Below are positions 25,705 through 34,100 of a DNA stretch of 64,000 bases, in pieces. The notes beneath the pieces are model-generated. The model had not been told where the DNA came from, did no database searches, and saw only the letters and a list, made by a program, of their open reading frames with translations. The DNA lies in the NCBI RefSeq assembly GCF_001297125.1, contig NZ_LHPC01000077.1:124001-188000 (forward strand), given 5' to 3'. The translations under genes were made by a program, and so were the position numbers. This stretch comes from Pseudomonas sp. RIT-PI-q (GTDB taxonomy: Bacteria; Pseudomonadota; Gammaproteobacteria; Pseudomonadales; Pseudomonadaceae). Position 1 is the first letter of the stretch. Each line of letters begins with the position of its first letter.

Positions 25705-27264
25705 CTACGACTCTTCCGCGACCTGGGTTGGAATCGGTTCCGGCGTGGGCGTCGGGCCTTCGCGGCGGCTCTCCTGGAACCAGTGCAGGGCAATCAGCAG
25801 CAGGGTCGGGACGCCGAGCAGGGCGGTGATCAGGAAGAAGTTGTGATAGCCGAACTTTTCCACCATGACGCCCGAGTAGCCGCCGATCAGGCGTGGCAGC
25901 AAGAGCATGATCGAGCTGAGCAGGGCGTACTGGGTGGCCGAGAACTTGAGGTTGGTGAGGCTCGACAAATAAGCGACGAACGCCGAGGTCGCCAGACCGG
26001 AGCTGAAGTTATCCAGGGAAATGGTCAGGATCAGCATGTTCAGGTTGGCGCCCATGTCGGCGAGCATCAGGAACAGCAAATTGGTGCCGGCTGAAGCAAT
26101 GCCGCCGATGAACAGGATCGGCAGGATGCCGAAGCGCACGATCAGCAGGCCGCCCATGCCAGCGCCGACCAGGGTCATGATCAGGCCGAAGATCTTGCTG
26201 ACGCTGGCAATCTGATCCTTGGTGAAGCCCTGGTCGATGTAGAACACGTTGGCCATCACGCCCATCACCGTGTCCGACATCCGATAGGTGGCAATCAGGC
26301 CAAGCAGCAGAAAAGCCTGCCAGCGGTATCGCAGAATGAAGTCATTGACCGGTGTCAGCACTGGCGCCAGTCCACGGCGGCCGATGGCCGACAGGCACAG
26401 GGCAGTGAGCGTGGTATAGAGGATCGCCCGCAGGAACGCGCGGTCTTGAAGCAGCAGGTCGAGCAGGCTCACGCCTTCAAACAGCACGCTGGCGAAGTCG
26501 GTGTTGTAGAGCTGCGTAAACATGGCCGGTACGGACACCAGCAGCACGATCAGCACGAACACCGAGGCCAGTTGATGCACAAAGCTGTAGCGCCCGGCCT
26601 GAAGTTGCGTGCGCAGTGGCACCGCCGGTTCGCGCATGAACAGCGAGGTCAGCAGTGCCGGGACCATCAAGGCACCGAACAGCAGGTAAGTGCCGGCCCA
26701 GGCCGAATGCTTATAGTTGAAACCGGTGGAGCCGAAACCTTCAGCGAAAAACAGCGCGCCCGCGGTGGCCAGCAGGGCGGCGATCCGATAGCCAGACATG
26801 TAACTGGCGGCCAGCGCGGCCTGACGGCTGTCCTCGGCGATTTCCAGGCGATAAGCGTCGACTGCGATGTCTTGCGTCGCAGAGGCGAAGGCGACGACCA
26901 CAGCAATGGCGATCAGCCAGGACAAGTGCTTTTGCGGGTCGCAGAAGCCCATACCGATCAGGCCGAGGATGACCAGTGCCTGGGAAAGCACCAGCCAGGA
27001 GCGTCGTCGACCGAGCTTGCCGAGAAATGGCAGGCGCCATTGGTCGAGCAACGGCGACCAGACCCATTTAAAGGCGTAGGCCAGACCGATCAGGCTTGCA
27101 TAGCCAATGGTTTCGCGAGCCACACCGGCTTCACGCAGCCAGACCGAAAGTGTCGAGAACACCAGCATGTAGGGCAAGCCGGCGGCGAAACCAAGCAGCA
27201 ACAGCACGAGCGTTGAAGGGCTGGCATAGGCGGCGAGCGCGGCGCGCCAGGTTTTACGGGGCAT
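25705..27264 (-). CDS. ampG: AmpG-family muropeptide permease
   Basis: A 519-residue inner-membrane protein of the major facilitator superfamily. The N-terminal part (LLLLGFAAGLPYMLVFSTLSVWLREAGV) and the FKWVWSPLLDQW and DIAVDAYRLE motifs are those of AmpG, which imports GlcNAc-anhydroMurNAc peptides for wall recycling and for induction of AmpC. About 12 to 14 hydrophobic helices are seen. The C-terminal tail (TPTPEPIPTQVAEES) is proline-rich and cytoplasmic. No ampC or ampR lies nearby. An AmpP-like paralogue cannot be excluded. Confidence 0.88.
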   Translation of the reverse strand: MPRKTWRAALAAYASPSTLVLLLLGFAAGLPYMLVFSTLSVWLREAGVARETIGYASLIGLAYAFKWVWSPLLDQWRLPFLGKLGRRRSWLVLSQALVILGLIGMGFCDPQKHLSWLIAIAVVVAFASATQDIAVDAYRLEIAEDSRQAALAASYMSGYRIAALLATAGALFFAEGFGSTGFNYKHSAWAGTYLLFGALMVPALLTSLFMREPAVPLRTQLQAGRYSFVHQLASVFVLIVLLVSVPAMFTQLYNTDFASVLFEGVSLLDLLLQDRAFLRAILYTTLTALCLSAIGRRGLAPVLTPVNDFILRYRWQAFLLLGLIATYRMSDTVMGVMANVFYIDQGFTKDQIASVSKIFGLIMTLVGAGMGGLLIVRFGILPILFIGGIASAGTNLLFLMLADMGANLNMLILTISLDNFSSGLATSAFVAYLSSLTNLKFSATQYALLSSIMLLLPRLIGGYSGVMVEKFGYHNFFLITALLGVPTLLLIALHWFQESRREGPTPTPEPIPTQVAEES

Positions 27265-27308
27265 GGGCTGGAGTCTGCCTCAAGAATTACGGAAACAAAG
27301 CGCGCACT

Positions 27309-27662
27309 CTAACCGCTGTGCTCTACCGGGCGCCAGCCATGGCGCTGAATATCAACACGATTATTCAGGATACTGATGCCCTCCATGCGCAATCGTGCCC
27401 GTTGTTCATCGCCCGAAGGACTGCCTGCAGGCAGGCTGATACGCCCACCTGCGCCGAGCACGCGGTGCCAGGGTAATTTGCTGTCGCCCGGCAATTGGCT
27501 CAGTGTCCGTCCGACGAAACGCGCGGCACGACCCAGTCCTGCCAGCTCGGCGAGTTGGCCGTAACTCACGACTTTGCCCTCGGGGACTTGGGCCAGTGTC
27601 AGGTAGAGCGCCGTGCGTCGGATTTGCGCCGGGCTTTCGGTTTCCGGGTTTGAATCAGTCAC
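27309..27662 (-). CDS. Alkyltransferase-like protein (MGMT family, no active cysteine)
   Basis: A 117-residue protein matching the C-terminal DNA-binding domain of O6-alkylguanine-DNA alkyltransferase: VPEGKVVSYGQLAELAGLGRAARFVGRTL, then LPWHRVLGAGGRISLP. True MGMT has PCHRV at the active site; here the cysteine is tryptophan (PWHRV), the hallmark of alkyltransferase-like proteins. These bind O6-alkylguanine and flag it for nucleotide excision repair rather than removing the alkyl group. It is encoded about 45 bases upstream of ampG on the same strand. Confidence 0.9.
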   Translation of the reverse strand: MTDSNPETESPAQIRRTALYLTLAQVPEGKVVSYGQLAELAGLGRAARFVGRTLSQLPGDSKLPWHRVLGAGGRISLPAGSPSGDEQRARLRMEGISILNNRVDIQRHGWRPVEHSG

Positions 27663-27672
27663 GTTTGGCGTC

Positions 27673-27774
27673 CTGTAGGAGCGAGCTTGCTCGCGATAAG
27701 CGTCAACGATGACGCGAGCTGTCTGGAGTAACGCGTCTGTCTCGAGTTTATCGCGAGCAAGCTCGCTCCTACAG
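27673..27774. repeat. REP pair R7 (inverted)
   Basis: CTGTAGGAGCGAGCTTGCTCGCGATAA faces TTATCGCGAGCAAGCTCGCTCCTACAG. Its spacer begins GCGTCAACGATGACGCG and closely resembles that of R1. Confidence 0.9.
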
Positions 27775-27916
27775 GTGGATCACCGTTCGTAGAGTAAATC
27801 CTGGATCACCCATTGAGAAATGAACTCAATAGAAATCGCCGGGTCAGTCCTTGCTAGGGTCTTATTCCTACGGATAATGCCGACTTTTCTTCGCAATCTT
27901 GAGCCTGTATTTGCTT

Positions 27917-28924
27917 ATGGTGTCCAGAACCCTGCTGTGCCTCGCTGTCTTGAGCGCTTCCACGCCTCTGCTCGCTGATACCGTCTGGTTGAAAAACGGT
28001 GACAAGCTGAGCGGTAAGATCACCCTGTTCGACGGCGGCAAACTGTTGATTCAGACCGAATACGCCGGTGCGGTTCCGATCGACTGGAAACAGGTCAAAA
28101 CCCTGGAAAGCGATCAGGAGTTGCTGGTCAAGCAGGATGCCTACTCCGGTGAAAAAGCCAAGGCACTGCATGCGGCAGAGGACGGCAAAGTGACCCTGGC
28201 CAATGGCGAGGCGCCGAAGACTGTCGAGCTGGCGAGTATCCAGCAAATCCTTAAGCCCAAGCCGGTGGTCGAGGATTTGGTGTGGAAGGGCAATATCGAC
28301 GCGGCGCTGGATTACCAGCGGGCGGAAAAAGACACCGACGACTACGACATCGACTTCAAGACCACTGCGCGTCATGGCAGATGGCGGCATATTGCGGAAG
28401 GCGAGTACAACCGCGAATTCCAGGATGACGTTGTGACCACTGACAACTGGCGGGCCGAATACTCGCTCGACCGCTTCCTGACCGAGAAATGGTTCTGGCA
28501 AGGTCGCGTGGTCTATAAGCGCGACAAGGTCGAAGACCTCTCCCGCCAACGCACTGTCGGTACTGGTCCGGGCTACCAGTTCTGGGACAACGAGTTGGGC
28601 GCATTCTCGCTGGGCTCGCTGGTCAACCGCACGGACTATGAGTTCGCCGACGGCAGCAAGGAAAACTTCTATTCCGTGGCGATGAAGTGGGATTACAACC
28701 GCTACCTCATCGGCAAGAAGGTGGAGTTCTTCACCAATGGCGAGGTCGGCAAGCCATTGTCGGGTGTGGCGGATTACGCGCTCGATGCCGAAGCGGGCTT
28801 GCGCTACAAGGTCACCGAGTGGGCATCGCTTAACCTGAAGGCCGAGCGAGACATTATCAGCGGCACCGACGATGCCGATCTGGACAAGACCCGCTATACC
28901 GCAGGCTTTGGCGTGGCCTGGTAA
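27917..28924 (+). CDS. DUF481 outer-membrane protein (YdiY-like)
   Basis: A 335-residue exported protein. The signal peptide MVSRTLLCLAVLSASTPLLA ends before DTVWLKNGDKLSG, which gives the start at ATG 27917 rather than the TTG six codons earlier. Residues 21-110 form a small N-terminal domain (GDKLSGKITLFDGGKLLIQTEY); from about 125 onward alternating strands such as WKGNIDAALDYQRAEKDTDDYDI form a DUF481 beta-barrel that ends in an aromatic residue (GFGVAW). Members are called salt-induced outer-membrane proteins; the transported or bound substrate is unknown. Confidence 0.85.
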   Translation: MVSRTLLCLAVLSASTPLLADTVWLKNGDKLSGKITLFDGGKLLIQTEYAGAVPIDWKQVKTLESDQELLVKQDAYSGEKAKALHAAEDGKVTLANGEAPKTVELASIQQILKPKPVVEDLVWKGNIDAALDYQRAEKDTDDYDIDFKTTARHGRWRHIAEGEYNREFQDDVVTTDNWRAEYSLDRFLTEKWFWQGRVVYKRDKVEDLSRQRTVGTGPGYQFWDNELGAFSLGSLVNRTDYEFADGSKENFYSVAMKWDYNRYLIGKKVEFFTNGEVGKPLSGVADYALDAEAGLRYKVTEWASLNLKAERDIISGTDDADLDKTRYTAGFGVAW

Positions 28925-28940
28925 GCGCCGCTTAAAGATC

Positions 28941-29020
28941 AAAAGATCGCAGCCTTCGGCAACTCCTACAGGGATTGAAGTCATCCTGTAGGAGCTGCCG
29001 AAGGCTGCGATCTTTTTTTT
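28941..29020. repeat. REP-like inverted repeat R8 (GGCTGCGATC type)
   Basis: AAAAGATCGCAGCCTTCGGC and GTAGGAGCTGCCGAAGGCTGCGATCTTTT are near complements. The T tract at the right end lets it serve as a terminator for the DUF481 gene. R9, R11 and R12 are relatives. Confidence 0.86.
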
Positions 29021-29043
29021 GCGTGGCAAAAACATACGCCCAC

Positions 29044-29077
29044 AAAAAAGCCCCGCTTTTGAGGGCGGGGCTTTTTA
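29044..29077 (-). terminator. Terminator after the cold-shock gene
   Basis: AAAAAGCCCCGC pairs with GCGGGGCTTTTT around TTTTGAGG; on the minus strand it ends in a T tract 15 bases beyond the cold-shock stop codon. Confidence 0.92.
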
Positions 29078-29093
29078 CTAAAGCAAGTACAAG

Positions 29094-29303
29094 TTAGATA
29101 ACTTGAACTTCTTCAGCTTGCATGCCTTTCTGACCGCGGGTAGCGATGAAAGAAACCTGTTGGCCTTCTTTCAGGCTTTTGAAGCCGTCGGATTGGATAG
29201 CTTTGAAGTGAACGAACAGGTCGTCACCGGATTGTGGAGTGATGAAGCCGAAGCCTTTTTCATCGTTGAACCACTTAACGGTACCAGTTTGGCGATTAGA
29301 CAT
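29094..29303 (-). CDS. CspA-family cold-shock protein
   Basis: A 69-residue single-domain OB-fold protein that binds single-stranded RNA and DNA and melts RNA secondary structure. Both nucleic-acid-binding motifs are present: RNP1 as KGFGFITP and RNP2 as DLFVHFKAI. Length is typical. It matches the commonest Pseudomonas type (CapA/CspA), but with several paralogues per genome the exact name is uncertain. An unusually long gap of 355 bases lies upstream, consistent with a long 5' leader, as in regulated csp mRNAs. Confidence 0.95.
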   Translation of the reverse strand: MSNRQTGTVKWFNDEKGFGFITPQSGDDLFVHFKAIQSDGFKSLKEGQQVSFIATRGQKGMQAEEVQVI

Positions 29304-29658
29304 GGTGTAACTCCTTGAACAAAGATAACTGCGACGCAGGAAGAACCCTGGCCGAGACTGAGTGCAAAGAGCAGGAAAAATTCTTGTAGATGGTTGGATC
29401 GAAATTCAACATATCGTGTAGAGATTCTCAGTGACACAAGCAGCACAGTGGCGCCACCTTAACCCTTTTTCCGGAACGTGCCAATGCTTCCTGCGAAGGT
29501 TTCTCTGTTTTCGTGACTGACGGTGCACTGCATTGCGGCGAAGGCCCGGAAATTACGGGGGGATCGCCGAGAAATGTTCCCCGGACTTTGAACCCGGCGG
29601 CGCGCCCCGGTAAGATGCCGGACAGAATTTTTCCACCTCGCTATTCAGGACACCCGCC
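29304..29658. other. Divergent promoter interval between the cold-shock gene and dcd
   Basis: No gene is supported in these 355 bases. They must hold the promoter and leader of the cold-shock gene on the minus strand and the dcd promoter on the plus strand. No cold-box or riboswitch could be assigned by eye. Confidence 0.55.
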
Positions 29659-30225
29659 ATGAGCATCAAATCGGACAAGTGGATTCGCCGCATGGCGCAA
29701 GAGCACGGCATGATCGAACCTTTCGTCGAGCGTCAGGTGCGCGGCGAAGGCGCCGAGCGAGTGATTTCCTACGGTGTGTCGAGCTACGGCTACGACGTGC
29801 GTTGCGCCGATGAATTCAAAGTGTTCACCAACATCAATTCGGCGACCGTTGATCCGAAGAACTTCGACGAGAAGAGCTTCGTCGACGTCAAGAGCGACGT
29901 CTGCATCATTCCGCCGAACTCCTTCGCCCTGGCGCGCACCGTGGAATTCTTCCGCATCCCGCGCAATGTGCTGACGATCTGCCTCGGTAAAAGCACCTAC
30001 GCCCGTTGCGGCATTATCGTCAACGTGACGCCGCTTGAGCCCGAGTGGGAAGGCCACGTGACCCTGGAGTTCTCCAATACCACCACGTTGCCGGCGAAAA
30101 TCTACGCCAACGAAGGTGTCGCACAGATGTTGTTCTTCGAATCCGACGAAGAGTGCGAAGTCTCCTACAAGGACCGTGGCGGCAAGTATCAGGGCCAGCT
30201 CGGCGTCACCCTGCCACGCACCTGA
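29659..30225 (+). CDS. dcd: dCTP deaminase
   Basis: Dcd converts dCTP to dUTP, feeding dTTP synthesis. The 188-residue protein has the trimeric dUTPase-like fold, with landmarks FVERQVRGEGAERVISYGVSSYGYDVR, GKSTYARCGIIVNVTPLEPEWEGHVTLE and the C-terminal YKDRGGKYQGQ. The catalytic glutamate lies in LEPEWEGHVTLE. Length equals the usual 188. A start at ATG 29659 is preceded by a weak CAGGACACCCGCC ribosome region. Confidence 0.97.
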   Translation: MSIKSDKWIRRMAQEHGMIEPFVERQVRGEGAERVISYGVSSYGYDVRCADEFKVFTNINSATVDPKNFDEKSFVDVKSDVCIIPPNSFALARTVEFFRIPRNVLTICLGKSTYARCGIIVNVTPLEPEWEGHVTLEFSNTTTLPAKIYANEGVAQMLFFESDEECEVSYKDRGGKYQGQLGVTLPRT

Positions 30226-30332
30226 TCCATTCATCTGGCAGCTAGCGGGAATTCTTGAGCGGGTAGACACTCTATTGGGGTGTACTGCCCGGTTCGCCTA
30301 CAGCGGACCGGGCCATTGCTCAGGAGTGCTTT

Positions 30333-30542
30333 ATGAAGATCGATCCGCGAATAAGTGCTGAACTGGCCAGGCTTGAGCCCAATCAGGTTGGCGTCTTGGC
30401 CTGGTCCTTGTTGGCACATCCGCCAATCAGCATGGCAGGGGGCATCCCCGGCCAGCCTGATCCCGATACCCCTAACGAACAACCACAGGAACCCGGTGAG
30501 CCCACCCTGCCGGATGAGCCGCCTCCAGCCCCCGTTGCCTGA
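30333..30542 (+). CDS. Small proline-rich hypothetical protein
   Basis: A 69-residue product starting at ATG 30333 with a good CAGGAG ribosome site at 30320-30325. The N-terminal half (KIDPRISAELARLEPNQVGVLAWSLLAHPPISMA) includes a short hydrophobic stretch; the C-terminal half is rich in proline and acidic residues (PDTPNEQPQEPGEPTLPDEP). There is no signal peptide and no known domain. The ribosome site and the strong composition bias suggest a real gene, but function is unknown. Confidence 0.6.
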   Translation: MKIDPRISAELARLEPNQVGVLAWSLLAHPPISMAGGIPGQPDPDTPNEQPQEPGEPTLPDEPPPAPVA

Positions 30543-30568
30543 AACCATTCGGCTGGCGACCTGCACTT

Positions 30569-30654
30569 TGTAGGAGCTGCCGAAGGCTGCGATCTTTTTG
30601 AGGGCAGACGAAAAGCGAGATCAAAAGATCGCAGGCTTCGCCAGCTCCTACAGG
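30569..30654. repeat. REP-like inverted repeat R9 (GGCTGCGATC type)
   Basis: TGTAGGAGCTGCCGAAGGCTGCGATCTTTT faces AAAAGATCGCAGGCTTCGCCAGCTCCTACA; the arms pair with a few mismatches. It lies between the proline-rich gene and aotP. Confidence 0.85.
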
Positions 30655-30685
30655 GAATCGTAGTAGCGGGCGAATCCTGCGATTT

Positions 30686-31450
30686 TTATTTCAGGTTACC
30701 GCTCAGGAACTGCTTCAACCGCTCACTTTTCGGCCTGCCCAGCACGTCTTCCGGCGCGCCCTCTTCCTCCACCAACCCTTGGTGCAGAAACAGCACCTGG
30801 CTCGATACCTTGCGGGCGAAGCTCATTTCGTGGGTCACCATGATCATGGTCCGGCCTTCTTCGGCCAGGCCCTGGATCACTCGGAGCACTTCACCCACCA
30901 GTTCCGGGTCGAGCGCCGAGGTCGGTTCGTCGAACAGCATGACTTCCGGTTCCATGGCCAACGCGCGGGCAATGGCGACCCGTTGCTGCTGGCCGCCGGA
31001 AAGGAATGCCGGGTATTGGTCTGCCACGCGGGCGGCCAGGCCGACCTTGTCGAGGTAGCGTCGGGCGCGGTCTTCGGCTTCTTGCTTGCTGCAACCCAAC
31101 ACCCGGCGCGGGGCCATGGTGATGTTTTCCAGCACCGTCATGTGGCTCCACAGGTTGAAGTGCTGGAACACCATGGCCAGACGGGTGCGGATCTTCTGCA
31201 GTTCATCGGCGTCGGCCACGTGCATGCCGTGACGATCCTTGATCATGCGGATGTTCTGCCCGTCCAGGCTCATGCTGCCGTCGTTGGGTTGTTCGAGGAA
31301 GTTGATGCAGCGCAGGAAGGTACTTTTGCCCGAGCCGCTGGCGCCGATCAGGCTGATGACATCGCCGGTGTTGGCCTTGAGCGAAACGCCTTTGAGTACT
31401 TCATGATCGCCATAGCTTTTATGCAGGCCTTCGATGGTCAGTTTGTACAT
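30686..31450 (-). CDS. aotP: Basic amino acid ABC transporter, ATP-binding subunit
   Basis: A 254-residue ABC ATPase of the polar amino acid uptake type (HisP/AotP). Walker A is GASGSGKS near residue 36, the signature is LSGGQQQRVAIARAL, Walker B is MLFDEPTSALDPE, and the switch histidine lies in IMVTHEMSFA. The C-terminal extension (EEEGAPEDVLGRPKSERLKQFL) is typical. It powers the AotQ-AotM permease and is last of the aotJQMOP cluster for arginine and ornithine uptake. Confidence 0.94.
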   Translation of the reverse strand: MYKLTIEGLHKSYGDHEVLKGVSLKANTGDVISLIGASGSGKSTFLRCINFLEQPNDGSMSLDGQNIRMIKDRHGMHVADADELQKIRTRLAMVFQHFNLWSHMTVLENITMAPRRVLGCSKQEAEDRARRYLDKVGLAARVADQYPAFLSGGQQQRVAIARALAMEPEVMLFDEPTSALDPELVGEVLRVIQGLAEEGRTMIMVTHEMSFARKVSSQVLFLHQGLVEEEGAPEDVLGRPKSERLKQFLSGNLK

Positions 31451-31463
31451 GGGGCATGCATCC

Positions 31464-32582
31464 TCAAGGCGAAAGTAGGTAGCCGCTGCGATAGGCTTCG
31501 GTGCCCGCGACGTGCGCGATCACCATGCCGGCAGTGGCCATGCGACGCAGCGAACGGGCGTACATCAACCCGGCGGCGGTGCAATGAACGGGAGTGACGC
31601 GATCAGAGATCGGGTCAATGATTTCGGCAATCAACTGCCCGGCTTCCAGGTACTCGCCCGGTAGCGCGGTGAACACCAGCAATCCACCGACAGGCGTTGC
31701 CACCGGTTCAACACCGGCCAGCGGTGTGGCCGGGTAGGGCAGCTCGGGCAGTGGGGCGGGTTCGCCAGCAATGGCGCCGAAGTGCATCAGGTAATCGATC
31801 AGCGCCTGGCAGTCGAGGCTGGCCAATGGGTGATTGACGTCGCCCTGGCCACGCAATTCGACGGTGACCGAGAAACTGCCTGGCGGAATGTCGAAGTGTT
31901 CGCCGAAGCGCTCTTTCAACTGCCACCAGAGCAGCGTGAAGCATTCGTCGAACGACTGGCCGCCGGAATCGGTGGCCAGCAGGCTCGCCTCGGCCCCGAT
32001 GTAACGCGCCAGCGGCTCGACCTGAGGCCAGGCCTCGGGCGTGGTGTAAAGGTGCGCGACGGCTTCGAAGTCGCAGTGCAGATCCAGCACCATGTCTGCA
32101 TCGCAGGCCAGCCGTTGCAGGGTCAGACGCTGGGATTGCAGTTGAGTGCCGGCGGTTTGCCTGGCCAGCGCGTTGCGCAAGCTACTGCGGATCAGTTCGA
32201 GGTTGTGCTGCGGATCGTCGCCGAGCTGGCCTTCGATCGCGTTGCCGACTTCTTCGCTCAGATCGACGAACCAGCGATTGAAGTTCTGCCCGCTTTCGAG
32301 CTCGTAGCGGCCCAGCGGCACATCCATCAGCACCTGTTCCAGGCCGACCGGGTTGGCCACGGGCACCAAGACGATTTCGCTGCGCAGGCGCCCGGCGGCT
32401 TCCAGCTCCGCCAGACGCTGCTTGAGGTGCCAGGCGACCAGCATGCCGGGCATTTCATCGGCATGCAGGGATGCCTGGATGTAGATCTTGCCTTTGGCCG
32501 ACGAGGGGCCGAAGTGGAAACTGTGGATCTGTCGTGCGGTCCCCGGCAGCGGGGCCAGCAAGTCATGAATCTGGTGGCGCAT
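31464..32582 (-). CDS. aotO: AotO-like zinc deacylase (AstE/aspartoacylase family)
   Basis: The 372-residue protein belongs to the succinylglutamate desuccinylase/aspartoacylase branch of M14-like zinc hydrolases. Metal ligands are visible as QASLHADEMPG near residue 45 (histidine and glutamate) and DLHCDFEA around residue 155; a catalytic glutamate is probable in VTVELRGQGDV. The start MRHQIHDLL at 32582 was chosen over a frame reaching into aotM. In P. aeruginosa aotO occupies the same place but is not needed for uptake; the substrate is unknown, and a role in acylated amino acid processing is inference. Confidence 0.84.
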   Translation of the reverse strand: MRHQIHDLLAPLPGTARQIHSFHFGPSSAKGKIYIQASLHADEMPGMLVAWHLKQRLAELEAAGRLRSEIVLVPVANPVGLEQVLMDVPLGRYELESGQNFNRWFVDLSEEVGNAIEGQLGDDPQHNLELIRSSLRNALARQTAGTQLQSQRLTLQRLACDADMVLDLHCDFEAVAHLYTTPEAWPQVEPLARYIGAEASLLATDSGGQSFDECFTLLWWQLKERFGEHFDIPPGSFSVTVELRGQGDVNHPLASLDCQALIDYLMHFGAIAGEPAPLPELPYPATPLAGVEPVATPVGGLLVFTALPGEYLEAGQLIAEIIDPISDRVTPVHCTAAGLMYARSLRRMATAGMVIAHVAGTEAYRSGYLLSP

Positions 32583-32608
32583 TTGTCTTATTCCAGGAAG
32601 CTTGGGCC

Positions 32609-33319
32609 CTAGTGAGTCGGCCCGAGGAAGGCCAGCCATCGACGTTCGGCGAGGCGGAACAGGCCGACCAGCGCAAAGGTAACGGTCAGGTAGATCAGCG
32701 CGGCGATGCCGAACGACTGGAAGGTCAGGAAGGTCGCCGAGTTGGCGTCCCGAGCGACTTTCAGGATATCCGGGATGGTCGCGGTGAAGGCCACGGTGGT
32801 CGAGTGCAGCATCAGGATCACTTCGTTGCTGTAATAAGGCAACGAGCGACGCAGGGCCGAAGGCATGATCACGTAGGCATACAGCTTCCAGCCTGTCAGA
32901 CCGTAAGCTTTGGCCGCTTCGACTTCACCGTGATTCATGCTGCGAATCGCCCCGGCGAAAATCTCCGTGGTGTAGGCGCAGGTGTTCAGGGCGAAGGCCA
33001 GGATGGTGCAGTTCATCGCATCGCGAAAGAACGCATCCAGTACCGGTTGGGCGCGCACTGCCGCCAGGCTGTAGATCCCGGTGTAGCAGATCAGCAGCTG
33101 GATATACAACGGCGTACCGCGGAACAGGTAGGTGTAGAACTGCACCGGCCAGCGGACGTAGAAGTGCGGTGAAACCCGGGCGATGGACAGCGGGATCGAC
33201 ACCAGGAAACCGATGAAGATCGACGCACTGAGCAGCCACATGGTCATGGCCAGGCCGGTGATGTGGTAGCCGTCGGTATAAAGGAAGGGTTTCCAGTATT
33301 CCTGCAAGAGTTCGATCAT
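32609..33319 (-). CDS. aotM: Basic amino acid ABC transporter, permease subunit
   Basis: A 236-residue inner-membrane permease of the HisM type. Five or so hydrophobic helices surround the conserved EAA loop, here EVEAAKAYGLTGWKLYAYVIMPSALR, which docks with the ATPase. The upstream FYTYLFRGTPLYIQLLICYTGIY is also family-typical. The start overlaps the aotQ stop by four bases, so translation is probably coupled. It forms the heterodimeric channel with AotQ. Confidence 0.93.
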   Translation of the reverse strand: MIELLQEYWKPFLYTDGYHITGLAMTMWLLSASIFIGFLVSIPLSIARVSPHFYVRWPVQFYTYLFRGTPLYIQLLICYTGIYSLAAVRAQPVLDAFFRDAMNCTILAFALNTCAYTTEIFAGAIRSMNHGEVEAAKAYGLTGWKLYAYVIMPSALRRSLPYYSNEVILMLHSTTVAFTATIPDILKVARDANSATFLTFQSFGIAALIYLTVTFALVGLFRLAERRWLAFLGPTH

Positions 33320-34044
33320 CGTACGGCCTCCCGGGATCCGGCGGCGTAGCGGCGTTCAAGCTTGCGCAGGACGAAGTTGGATGCACTGGTGATCAGCAGG
33401 TAAATCAGCGCAGCGAGCACCAGAAAGTAAAATAGTTGATAGGTGCTTTTACCGGCATCCTGGGCAGCCTTGACCAGATCGGCGAGGCCGATGATCGATA
33501 CCAGGGCGGTGGCCTTGAGCATCACCATCCAGTTGTTACCGATGCCCGGCAGGGCGAAACGCATCATCTGCGGGAACACCACGATCCAGAAGCGCTGGCC
33601 GCGTTTGAGGCCATAGGCCGTGGCTGCTTCGACCTGACCCCGCGGCACGGCAAGAATCGCCCCGCGGAAGGTTTCAGTGAAGTACGCGCCGTAAATGAAG
33701 CCCAGGGTGATGACCCCGGCGCTGAACGGGTTGATCTCGATGTATTCCCATTCCATGTACTCGGTGAACGTCGTCAACCAGGTTTGCAGGCTGTAGAAGA
33801 TCAGCAGCATCAGCACCAGGTCCGGTACGCCGCGAATCAGCGTGGTGTAGAGCTGGGCCGGAAAGCGCAACAATTTGGATTTCGACAGTTTGGCACTGGC
33901 GCCCAGCAAGCCGAGTAAAACGGCCACCAGCAGCGACAACGCCGATAATTTGATGGTCATCCAGGTGCCTTCCAACAGCAAAGGACCGAAGCCCTTGAGG
34001 CTGAAGGCTGAGAGCCCCAGGTTTTGTAATAGGTTTTCGAACAT
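33316..34044 (-). CDS. aotQ: Basic amino acid ABC transporter, permease subunit
   Basis: A 242-residue permease of the HisQ type, companion to AotM. The EAA loop reads QVEAATAYGLKRGQRFWIVVFPQMMR near residue 160, preceded by the family motif TLIRGVPDLVLMLLIFYS. Five hydrophobic helices are visible. It is separated from aotJ by 56 bases holding a hairpin terminator, and overlaps aotM at its end. Confidence 0.93.
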   Translation of the reverse strand: MFENLLQNLGLSAFSLKGFGPLLLEGTWMTIKLSALSLLVAVLLGLLGASAKLSKSKLLRFPAQLYTTLIRGVPDLVLMLLIFYSLQTWLTTFTEYMEWEYIEINPFSAGVITLGFIYGAYFTETFRGAILAVPRGQVEAATAYGLKRGQRFWIVVFPQMMRFALPGIGNNWMVMLKATALVSIIGLADLVKAAQDAGKSTYQLFYFLVLAALIYLLITSASNFVLRKLERRYAAGSREAVR

Positions 34045-34063
34045 AAATCAGCAACCTGATCGA

Positions 34064-34095
34064 GTAAAAAAAGCGCCCACCGCGAGATGGGCGCC
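34064..34095 (-). terminator. Intercistronic terminator between aotJ and aotQ
   Basis: On the minus strand GCGCCCA pairs with TGGGCGC across CTCGCGG-type loop bases and is followed by about seven T residues. Such partial terminators reduce permease expression relative to the binding protein. Confidence 0.8.
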
Positions 34096-34100
34096 GGGCA

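Noticed and set aside
27854..29035. A 393-residue minus-strand frame over the DUF481 gene
   Set aside because: Antisense shadow; the plus-strand gene has a clear signal peptide and barrel pattern.
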